This document shows, piece after piece, positions 49,301-61,300 of a stretch of 64,000 bases of DNA (within the stretch, counting starts at the first letter, position 1; every line of letters begins with the position of its first letter). The translations under genes and the position numbers were made by a program. Below the pieces are notes generated by a model that saw nothing but the letters and a program-made list of their open reading frames with translations, searched no databases and was not told the origin of the DNA. The stretch is from Phytopythium helicoides (Eukaryota; Oomycota; Peronosporomycetes; Pythiales; Pythiaceae), in assembly GCA_024867545.1 (NCBI GenBank), contig JANFNE010000031.1, positions 310,001-374,000 of the forward strand. Reading direction: 5' to 3'.

Positions 49301-52300
49301 GCGAACACTGCATCCTGCTCAGCCGCAGCAGCGGTCACTGCGGCATCGATCGTCGCGACGGGATCAACAGACTCCACACACTCGATGGCTTCAACAGACT
49401 CCACACACTCGACACGATCAGCAGCCTCGGCACTAACCGCCGACTCGACTGCTGCGACGACAGCGGCAACCACATCTGCATCCGCATCCGCACCATCGTC
49501 GACCGGCACCTCCGACTCCAGTGCCGCCACGTCTTCTGCATACGCCGACTCGGCGTCTGCCGTCTCCGCGTCCACGGCATCGCCCACACTTGCCGCATCA
49601 ACCTCTGCAGCAGCTTCCGGCACCGCAGTGATCTCCGCACACGACGACTCGGTCGTAGACACCAGCGCCTCCACCGCATCCTCCACTTCTGCGAACACTG
49701 CATCCTGCTCAGCCGCAGCAGCGGTCACTGCGGCATCGATCGTCGCGACGGGATCAACAGACTCCACACACTCGATGGCTTCAACAGACTCCACACACTC
49801 GACACGATCAGCAGCCTCGGCACTAACCGCCGACTCGACTGCTGCGACGACAGCGGCAACCACATCTGCATCCGCATCCGCACCATCGTCGACCGGCACC
49901 TCCGACTCCAGTGCCGCCACGTCTTCTGCATACGCCGACTCGGCGTCTGCCGTCTCCGCGTCCACGACATCGAACACACTCGCCGCATCGGCCTCGGCCT
50001 CAGCACCAGCTTCCGCCACCGCAGCAATCTCCGCCCACGACGACTCGATCGTAGACACCAAAGCCTCCACCACATCCTCCACTTCTGCCAACACTGCATC
50101 CTGCTCAGCCACGGCATCGGTCACTGCGGCATCCGCCGTCGCGACGGTATCGACAGACTCCACACACTCGACGGCTTCAACAGACTCGACAGAATCGACA
50201 GACTCCACACACTCGACGGCTTCAACAGACTCGACAGAATCGACACGATCAGCAGCCTCGGCAACAACCGCCGACTCGACTGCTGCGACGACAGCCGCAA
50301 CCACATCCGCACCCGCATCCGCATCATCGTCGACCGGCACCTCCGACTCCAGTGCCGCCACGTCTTCTGCATACGCCGACTCGGCGTCTGCCGTCTCCGC
50401 GTCCACGACATCGCCCACACTTGCCGCATCAACCTCTGCAGCAGCTTCCGGCACCGCAGTGATCTCCGCACACGACGACTCGGTCGTAGACACCAGCGCC
50501 TCCACCGCATCCTCCACTTCTGCGAACACTGCATCCTGCTCAGCCGCAGCAGCGGTCACTGCGGCATCGATCGTCGCGACGGGATCAACAGACTCCACAC
50601 ACTCGATGGCTTCAACAGACTCCACACACTCGACACGATCAGCAGCCTCGGCACTAACCGCCGACTCGACTGCTGCGACGACAGCGGCAACCACATCTGC
50701 ATCCGCATCCGCATCATCGTCGACCGGCACCTCCGACTCCAGTGCCGCCACGTCTTCTGCATACGCCGACTCGGCGTCTGCCGTCTCCGCGTCCACGGCA
50801 TCGCCCACACTTGCCGCATCAACCTCTGCAGCAGCTTCCGGCACCGCAGTGATCTCCGCACACGACGACTCGGTCGTAGACACCAGCGCCTCCACCGCAT
50901 CCTCCACTTCTGCGAACACTGCATCCTGCTCAGCCGCAGCAGCGGTCACTGCGGCATCGATCGTCGCGACGGGATCAACAGACTCCACACACTCGATGGC
51001 TTCAACAGACTCCACACACTCGACACGATCAGCAGCCTCGGCACTAACCGCCGACTCGACTGCTGCGACGACAGCGGCAACCACATCTGCATCCGCATCC
51101 GCACCATCGTCGACCGGCACCTCCGACTCCAGTGCCGCCACGTCTTCTGCATACGCCGACTCGGCGTCTGCCGTCTCCGCGTCCACGGCATCGCCCACAC
51201 TTGCCGCATCAACCTCTGCAGCAGCTTCCGGCACCGCAGTGATCTCCGCACACGACGACTCGGTCGTAGACACCAGCGCCTCCACCGCATCCTCCACTTC
51301 TGCGAACACTGCATCCTGCTCAGCCGCAGCAGCGGTCACTGCGGCATCGATCGTCGCGACGGGATCAACAGACTCCACACACTCGATGGCTTCAACAGAC
51401 TCCACACACTCGACACGATCAGCAGCCTCGGCACTAACCGCCGACTCGACTGCTGCGACGACAGCGGCAACCACATCTGCATCCGCATCCGCACCATCGT
51501 CGACCGGCACCTCCGACCCCAGTGCCGCCACGTCTTCTGCATACGCCGACACGGTTTTCGCGGCTTTTATGATTATCGAACTGTTAGTGTTGTTCAGCTT
51601 TGTGAGGGTGCTCTCTTCTTGCGATACTTCGTTTGGGTTTAGTTCTGTACCATAGTCATCGTTGAGGAAATCTTCGCCATACAAATCGTTGGAGTCATCA
51701 TCAACACCTTCAAAGTCATCCGGATAACTAGTCGAGACCTCTGAACGTGGTGTGTCTCTTTCTTCACAGTTGACAGCACCAGACAACTCATACAAAACGT
51801 TCGTCGCGTCCGCAGCACCCTCAGCCTCAGCCTCAGACGACGTCGGCTGCTTCTTCGGACTGGTCAGCTGCGTCGTCACGGACTCCAACGCACTCGCCGT
51901 CATCGCGCTCACCGCACCGGCCACCGCAATCGACATGCGGACGTCTAGCGTCGGCTCCACATCCTCTTCGTGCTCCGCGTCGTCCACGTACTCGTCGTCT
52001 GCCTCGGCGATCTCGCTCTCCTTCGGTGCCTCCAGTGTATCGACTACCTCGGACACCTCCGCAAGTACCACAGACGTGATCGCGGCTTCCAGCACGTCCA
52101 CAACGTCCGCCGCGTCCGCAGCACCCTCAGCCTCAGACGACGTCGGCTGCTTCTTCGGACTGGTCAGCTGCGTCGTCACGGACTCCAACGCACTCGCCGT
52201 CATCGCGCTCACCGCACCGGCCACCGCAATCGACATGCGGACGTCTAGCGTCGGCTCCACATCCTCTTCGTGCTCCGCGTCGTCCACGTACTCGTCGTCT

Positions 52301-55300
52301 GCCTCGGCGATCTCGCTCTCCTTCGGTGCCTCCAGTGTATCGACTACCTCGGACACCTCCGCAAGTACCACAGACGTGATCGCGGCTTCCAGCACGTCCA
52401 CAACGTCCGCCGTGTCCGCAGCACCCTCAGCCTCAGACGACGTCGGCTGCTTCTTCGGACTGGTCAGCTGCGTCGTCACGGACTCCAACGCACTCGCCGT
52501 CATCGCGCTCACCGCACCGGCCACCGCAATCGACATGCGGACGTCTAGCGTCGGCTCCACATCCTCTTCGTGCTCCGCGTCGTCCACGTACTCGTCGTCT
52601 GCCTCGGCGATCTCGCTCTCCTTCGGTGCCTCCAGTGTATCGACTACCTCGGACACCTCCGCAAGTACCACAGACGTGATCGCGGCTTCCAGCACGTCCA
52701 CAACGTCCGCCGTGTCCGCAGCACCCTCAGCCTCAGACGACGTCGGCTGCTTCTTCGGACTGGTCAGCTGCGTCGTCACGGACTCCAACGCACTCGCCGT
52801 CATCGCGCTCACCGCACCGGCCACCGCAATCGACATGCGGACGTCTAGCGTCGGCTCCACATCCTCTTCGTGCTCCGCGTCGTCCACGTACTCGTCGTCT
52901 GCCTCGGCGATCTCGCTCTCCTTCGGTGCCTCCAGTGTATCGACTACCTCGGACACCTCCGCAAGTACCACAGACGTGATCGCGGCTTCCAGCACGTCCA
53001 CAACGTCCGCCGTGTCCGCAGCACCCTCAGCCTCAGACGACGTCGGCTGCTTCTTCGGACTGGTCAGCTGCGTCGTCACGGACTCCAACGCACTCGCCGT
53101 CATCGCGCTCACCGCACCGGCCACCGCAATCGACATGCGGACGTCTAGCGTCGGCTCCACATCCTCTTCGTGCTCCGCGTCGTCCACGTACTCGTCGTCT
53201 GCCTCGGCGATCTCGCTCTCCTTCGGTGCCTCCAGTGTATCGACTACCTCGGACACCTCCGCAAGTACCACAGACGTGATCGCGGCTTCCAGCACGTCCA
53301 CAACGTCCGCCGTGTCCGCAGCACCCTCAGCCTCAGACGACGTCGGCTGCTTCTTCGGACTGGTCAGCTGCGTCGTCACGGACTCCAACGCACTCGCCGT
53401 CATCGCGCTCACCGCACCGGCCACCGCAATCGACATGCGGACGTCTAGCGTCGGCTCCACATCCTCTTCGTGCTCCGCGTCGTCCACGTACTCGTCGTCT
53501 GCCTCGGCGATCTCGCTCTCCTTCGGTGCCTCCAGTGTATCGACTACCTCGGACACCTCCGCAAGTACCACAGACGTGATCGCGGCTTCCAGCACGTCCA
53601 CAACGTCCGCCGTGTCCGCAGCACCCTCAGCCTCAGACGACGTCGGCTGCTTCTTCGGACTGGTCAGCTGCGTCGTCACGGACTCCAACGCACTCGCCGT
53701 CATCGCGCTCACCGCACCGGCCACCGCAATCGACATGCGGACGTCTAGCGTCGGCTCCACATCCTCTTCGTGCTCCGCGTCGTCCACGTACTCGTCGTCT
53801 GCCTCGGCGATCTCGCTCTCCTTCGGTGCCTCCAGTGTATCGACTACCTCGGACACCTCCGCAAGTACCACAGACGTGATCGCGGCTTCCAGCACGTCCA
53901 CAACGTCCGCCGTGTCCGCAGCACCCTCAGCCTCAGACGACGTCGGCTGCTTCTTCGGACTGGTCAGCTGCGTCGTCACGGACTCCAACGCACTCGCCGT
54001 CATCGCGCTCACCGCACCGGCCACCGCAATCGACATGCGGACGTCTAGCGTCGGCTCCACATCCTCTTCGTGCTCCGCGTCGTCCACGTACTCGTCGTCT
54101 GCCTCGGCGATCTCGCTCTCCTTCGGTGCCTCCAGTGTATCGACTACCTCGGACACCTCCGCAAGCACCACAGACGTGATCGCGGCTTCCAGCACGTCCA
54201 CAACGTCCGCCGTGTCCGCAGCACCCTCAGCCTCAGACGACGTCGGCTGCTTCTTCGGACTGGTCAGCTGCGTCGTCACGGACTCCAACGCACTCGCCGT
54301 CATCGCGCTCACCGCACCGGCCACCGCAATCGACATGCGGACGTCTAGCGTCGGCTCCACATCCTCTTCGTGCTCCGCGTCGTCCACGTACTCGTCGTCT
54401 GCCTCGGCGATCTCGCTCTCCTTCGGTGCCTCCAGTGTATCGACTACCTCGGACACCTCCGCAAGCACCACAGACGTGATCGCGGCTTCCAGCACGTCCA
54501 CAACGTCCGCCGTGTCCGCAGCACCCTCAGCCTCAGCCTCAGACGACGTCGGCTGCTTCTTCGGACTGGTCAGCTGCGTCGTCACGGACTCCAACGCACT
54601 CGCCGTCATCGCGCTCACCGCACCGGCCACCGCAATCGACATGCGGACGTCTAGCGTCGGCTCCACATCCTCTTCGTGCTCCGCGTCGTCCACGTACTCG
54701 TCGTCTGCCTCGGCGATCTCGCTCTCCTTCGGTGCCTCCAGTGTATCGACTACCTCGGACACCTCCGCAAGTACCACAGACGTGATCGCGGCTTCCAGCA
54801 CGTCCACAACGTCCGCCGTGTCCGCAGCACCCTCAGCAGCCTCAGACGACGTCGGCTGCTTCTTCGGACTGGTCAGCTGCGTCGTCACGGACTCCAACGC
54901 ACTCGCCGTCATCGCGCTCACCGCACCGGCCACCGCAATCGACATGCGGACGTCTAGCGTCGGCTCCACATCCTCTTCGTGCTCCGCGTCGTCCACGTAC
55001 TCGTCGTCTGCCTCGGCGATCTCGCTCTCCTTCGGTGCCTCCAGTGTATCGACTACCTCGGACACCTCCGCAAGTACCACAGACGTGATCGCGGCTTCCA
55101 GCACGTCCACAACGTCCGCCGTGTCCGCAGCACCCTCAGCCTCAGCCTCAGACGACGTCGGCTGCTTCTTCGGACTGGTCAGCTGCGTCGTCACGGACTC
55201 CAACGCACTCGCCGTCATCGCGCTCACCGCACCGGCCACCGCAATCGACATGCGGACGTCTAGCGTCGGCTCCACATCCTCTTCGTGCTCCGCGTCGTCC

Positions 55301-58300
55301 ACGTACTCGTCGTCTGCCTCGGCGATCTCGCTCTCCTTCGGTGCCTCCAGTGTATCGACTACCTCGGACACCTCCGCAAGCACCACAGACGTGATCGCGG
55401 CTTCCAGCACGTCCACAACGTCCGCCGTGTCCGCAGCACCCTCAGCCTCAGACGACGTCGGCTGCTTCTTCGGACTGGTCAGCTGCGTCGTCACGGACTC
55501 CAACGCACTCGCCGTCATCGCGCTCACCGCACCGGCCACCGCAATCGACATGCGGACGTCTAGCGTCGGCTCCACATCCTCTTCGTGCTCCGCGTCGTCC
55601 ACGTACTCGTCGTCTGCCTCGGCGATCTCGCTCTCCTTCGGTGCCTCCAGTGTATCGACTACCTCGGACACCTCCGCAAGTACCACAGACGTGATCGCGG
55701 CTTCCAGCACGTCCACAACGTCCGCCGTGTCCGCAGCACCCTCAGCAGCCTCAGACGACGTCGGCTGCTTCTTCGGACTGGTCAGCTGCGTCGTCACGGA
55801 CTCCAACGCACTCGCCGTCATCGCGCTCACCGCACCGGCCACCGCAATCGACATGCGGACGTCTAGCGTCGGCTCCACATCCTCTTCGTGCTCCGCGTCG
55901 TCCACGTACTCGTCGTCTGCCTCGGCGATCTCGCTCTCCTTCGGTGCCTCCAGTGTATCGACTACCTCGGACACCTCCGCAAGTACCACAGACGTGATCG
56001 CGGCTTCCAGCACGTCCACAACGTCCGCCGTGTCCGCAGCACCCTCAGCCTCAGACGACGTCGGCTGCTTCTTCGGACTGGTCAGCTGCGTCGTCACGGA
56101 CTCCAACGCACTCGCCGTCATCGCGCTCACCGCACCGGCCACCGCAATCGACATGCGGACGTCTAGCGTCGGCTCCACATCCTCTTCGTGCTCCGCGTCG
56201 TCCACGTACTCGTCGTCTGCCTCGGCGATCTCGCTCTCCTTCGGTGCCTCCAGTGTATCGACTACCTCGGACACCTCCGCAAGCACCACAGACGTGATCG
56301 CGGCTTCCAGCACGTCCACAACGTCCGCCGTGTCCGCAGCACCCTCAGCCTCAGCCTCAGACGACGTCGGCTGCTTCTTCGGACTGGTCAGCTGCGTCGT
56401 CACGGACTCCAACGCACTCGCCGTCATCGCGCTCACCGCACCGGCCACCGCAATCGACATGCGGACGTCTAGCGTCGGCTCCACATCCTCTTCGTGCTCC
56501 GCGTCGTCCACGTACTCGTCGTCTGCCTCGGCGATCTCGCTCTCCTTCGGTGCCTCCAGTGTATCGACTACCTCGGACACCTCCGCAAGTACCACAGACG
56601 TGATCGCGGCTTCCAGCACGTCCACAACGTCCGCCGTGTCCGCAGCACCCTCAGCCTCAGCCTCAGACGACGTCGGCTGCTTCTTCGGACTGGTCAGCTG
56701 CGTCGTCACGGACTCCAACGCACTCGCCGTCATCGCGCTCACCGCACCGGCCACCGCAATCGACATGCGGACGTCTAGCGCCGGCTCCACATCCTCTTCG
56801 TGCTCCGCGTCGTCCACGTACTCGTCGTCTGCCTCGGCGATCTCGCTCTCCTTCGGTGCCTCCAGTGTATCGACTACCTCGGACACCTCCGCAAGTACCA
56901 CAGACGTGATCGCGGCTTCCAGCACGTCCACAACGTCCGCCGTGTCCGCAGCACCCTCAGCCTCAGACGACGTCGGCTGCTTCTTCGGACTGGTCAGCTG
57001 CGTCGTCACGGACTCCAACGCACTCGCCGTCATCGCGCTCACCGCACCGGCCACCGCAATCGACATGCGGACGTCTAGCGCCGGCTCCACATCCTCTTCG
57101 TGCTCCGTGTCGTCCACGTACTCGTCGTCTGCCACGGCGGTCTCGCTTTCCTTCGGCGCCTCCAGTGTGTCGACTACCTCGGACACCTCCGCAAGTACCA
57201 CAGACGTGACCGCGGCTTCCAGCACGTCCACAACGTCCGCCGTGTCCGCAGCACCCTCAGCCTCAGCCTCAGACGACGTCGGCTGCTTCTTCGGACTGGT
57301 CAGCTGCGTCGTCACGGACTCCAACGCACTCGCCGTCATCGCGCTCACCGCACCGGCCACCGCAATCGACATGCGGACGTCTAGCGCCGGCTCCACATCC
57401 TCTTCGTGCTCCGTGTCGTCCACGTACTCGTCGTCTGCCACGGCGGTCTCGCTTTCCTTCGGCGCCTCCAGTGTGTCGACTACCTCGGACACCTCCGCAA
57501 GTACCACAGACGTGATCGCGGCTTCCAGCACGTCCACAACGTCCGCCGTGTCCGCAGCACCCTCAGCCTCAGCCTCAGACGACGTCGGCTGCTTCTTCGG
57601 ACTGGTCAGCTGCGTCGTCACGGACTCCAACGCACTCGCCGTCATCGCGCTCACCGCACCGGCCACCGCAATCGACATGCGGACGTCTAGCGTCGGCTCC
57701 ACATCCTCTTCGTGCTCCGCGTCGTCCACGTACTCGTCGTCTGCCTCGGCGGTCTCGCTCTCCTTCGGTGCCTCCAGTGTATCGACTACCTCGGACACCT
57801 CCGCAAGTACCACAGACGTGATCGCGGCTTCCAGCACGTCCACAACGTCCGCCGTGTCCGCAGCACCCTCAGCCTCAGCCTCAGACGACGTCGGCTGCTT
57901 CTTCGGACTGGTCAGCTGCGTCGTCACGGACTCCAACGCACTCGCCGTCATCGCGCTCACCGCACCGGCCACCGCAATCGACATGCGGACGTCTAGCGTC
58001 GGCTCCACATCCTCTTCGTGCTCCGCGTCGTCCACGTACTCGTCGTCTGCCTCGGCGATCTCGCTCTCCTTCGGTGCCTCCAGTGTATCGACTACCTCGG
58101 ACACCTCCGCAAGTACCACAGACGTGATCGCGGCTTCCAGCACGTCCACAACGTCCGCCGTGTCCGCAGCACCCTCAGCCTCAGCCTCAGACGACGTCGG
58201 CTGCTTCTTCGGACTGGTCAGCTGCGTCGTCACGGACTCCAACGCACTCGCCGTCATCGCGCTCACCGCACCGGCCACCGCAATCGACATGCGGACGTCT

Positions 58301-61300
58301 AGCGCCGGCTCCACATCCTCTTCGTGCTCCGTGTCGTCCACGTACTCGTCGTCTGCCACGGCGGTCTCGCTCTCCTTCGGCGCCTCCAGTGTGTCGACTA
58401 CCTCGGACACCTCCGCAAGTACCACAGACGTGACCGCGGCTTCCAGCACGTCCACAACGTCCGCCGTGTCCGCAGCACCCTCAGCCTCAGCCTCAGACGA
58501 CGTCGGCTGCTTCTTCGGACTGGTCAGCTGCGTCGTCACGGACTCCAACGCACTCGCCGTCATCGCGCTCACCGCACCGGCCACCGCAATCGACATGCGG
58601 ACGTCTAGCGCCGGCTCCACATCCTCTTCGTGCTCCGTGTCGTCCACGTACTCGTCGGGGGTATATTTATTTGCAGGTGACTTCTTTTCAGATTGACGCG
58701 TGGCATTGAAGTGCGTCTCTGAAGTGGTGACTGTGAATTTGGCTGATATACCGCGAGATGCATCGTCAATTCCAAGTGCTGCTAGTCGGCGTGCGGAATT
58801 TTGGACGCAGTGAAGCGCTGTCAATTGGTCTCCGGAAGGTACTGCTGACGTTTTCTTGTCACTACTATCAGAGTTAAACACCACACTCGTGTCATTTCGA
58901 GTATCTGGGAAAACAATGATTGATTCGAATGAAGGTGTTTCGGTTCGTGATTTATCTTCTTCGGTCAGTAGCTGCTGCATTTTGCCCTCAACAACCACCA
59001 GTGGAGATATATCTTCGAGCGGGGGACTTGACTCGGTGACCTCCTCTTCGCCAAACTCAAGCGATTCATTGTCGGGGAGCGAATTGTTGGGTGGGCAATA
59101 TTCTTGGACCAATTCCTCTGAGATTGTGCCGGACACCAATACGGTCTCTAATAACGGGGGACATGACTCCGTAACTCCTTCATCACCAAAGTCGATGTCG
59201 CCGATGAAGCTGGAGGACTCGTCTAGTGGATTGCGGATATCACTTGGATTGTTGCTCTTTTCCATTTCAGCACCCTTTACAGATATCGGTGGGGCCACCT
59301 GAGTAACATCTCGACTGCTGATGGATATCCTTACAGCATCATCTACACGGCTCTTGATGTCCTCCACAATAGCATCTTCTGTCTCGTCTGCATCATTAGA
59401 TACTTCATTACCAATGTCAGGTCCCGTACACTGACCGGTTCCTGTAATTATCATAGCTTCTTTTTCCTCCAACACGGCTTCAGTTTCGCATAAAGTATGG
59501 GTTTCCGGTTCAGACTCAGCAATTATCGAACCAACAACATGGGGAGAGGGATCTTCAGTAACTAGAGCTTCTTGCGTCGGGGAGACCAATTTCTTTGCAG
59601 GAGCAAGAGATATCGTTTCAACATCCTCGAAACCAAATGGAACCCGTGCGCCAAGGTCGGGTGCCATCACCGACCCGAAAGAGACTGGACCATGGGGTTT
59701 AGAAGATTTCTTCTTCCCTGCCGAGCTTCGCGCTTGCTTATAGCCAGCCGGGGGAGTCTTTGTCGAGCTGATTTGATCCGAGGAAGCTTTCTTTTCCTCC
59801 CCCAACTCTGGTGTTTTAAATAAATATGGAAGTTCCGTTGGCTCGGATGTTCGATCTCGTCGTGTATGATCAGATTGGGTCTTGATTGATGGATTTGGGA
59901 GCGCAAATGGTTCTGTCTGGTCGTCAGCTGTAGAAATTCTTGCCAAGGAGCGCTCATACATTGTTGATTCAGCAATCTCAATCATCTTATGCAGCTTATC
60001 CGAAAAAGTCATCCGATTGGGTGATGTGTGGGCAAAGAGCGAAGATATTCGTGCCTCTTCCTTGAGAAGTTGCTGCGCAAACTCATGCAGCTCAGCCATG
60101 GAATCGCTTCGTTGAGGTGGCAACGGGACTGCCTGGTCTTGATGTGCTGTAAGCAAAGGCTGTTGGCTTGCTGATCCACTTACAGGAGACGATACGGGTA
60201 CTTTACGACGAGATGAAGAACTAGGAGGCGACTTCGACTGCTGTTGTGGAGACATTGTACGCGTTGGGTGGGGTGATTGTTGAAACGATCGAAGATCATC
60301 CAAGCGAGTCGAAGAGGGTGTTCGCGGAAGGGTTTCTCCTAACAAGCTTTCTCGAGAGCTCCGCCGTCTCCTAGCCTCGTCAACAACTTTTGTTACAATT
60401 ACAGCAGGTGACTCGGTGGCACAAGCTTCAGATTTCCACCCTGGATCTTCACCAGTCACCTGAAGAAAATGCAAGACGAGCGTTGGCGAAACTTGACGCG
60501 CTCGTTGGTTAGTGGTGTTAGTCGGGTTGAGTGCGGGCGAGCAGTGGATTTTGGGCCAACAGAGGAGTTTTCTGGGCTTTTACTCAACGCGAGAGGCTCG
60601 GGAATCACAAATCTGCTGGTGTCTCGTTCTATCGAAGCAAAGAAGTTGTTGTGTAGAGGGCTGATCCGGCTGCTACCTCCGCCGAGGGCTAGTGGGTCGT
60701 CACTGCCCTAGATCGGAAAAACCGCCCGGCTGTCGACCGGTTCGTGCGGAGCTCACAGTGGATGGATTTCCGTATGTTTTTAGCAGCAATCGGTCCCTTT
60801 CCTCGGTCGATTTTGACGGTGGTCGACGCTTAGTTGAACCGCCTACCCTGGCAAAGTCCTCTCGACTTCTAGGTACCGGTAACCTTGACGCGCGTGCTTC
60901 GTTTTGCAATGCAGCGAGCAGAGCGGCTGGTGATCCTGTGAAAAATGAAGGTTGTGGAGTGTCTCCTACAGAGGTAGCAAACTCACCAAAGCTCTTTGGC
61001 TCAGGTCTGAGAAAATTAACTGCAGTTGCTGGCCGTGCCACAGGCGATTTGGATCGTTGTGAAGTTCTTGAAGGGGTTTTCCTAGATTGCGGCTCGTTCG
61101 CTTCGTGGCTGATCGTGGTGGGGATTGAGGTCCACCACTTGACCTCGCAAAACGGTTTTCCCGGCGAGCAGGGTCCCGTGAGATTGAAGTGGGCTTCTCG
61201 ACGATTGGTCCCGCTGGCTGGAGCGACTCATCTTCCAGAATTATTCTTGCCGTTTGGTGAACTTTGTGCGAGGGAGAGTAGTTTAAGCTAGTTGCTGCAA

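Noticed and set aside
41477..51655. 3,392-codon plus-strand ORF (with 34737-41528 and 51752-58696)
   Set aside because: It is the antisense shadow of the repeat blocks. It ends exactly where the repeats end and is Ser/Thr/Ala-only. The minus strand alone connects to non-repeated, domain-like sequence on both sides.
51970..58608. Series of 92-94-codon plus-strand ORFs and 122-131-codon minus-strand ORFs in each repeat
   Set aside because: They recur once per unit in a shifted frame, are Arg-rich and are explained entirely by the repeat period.
35095..58655. CRISPR-like array
   Set aside because: The repeats are 300-440 bp, contiguous, without spacers, and encode one protein frame in a eukaryote.
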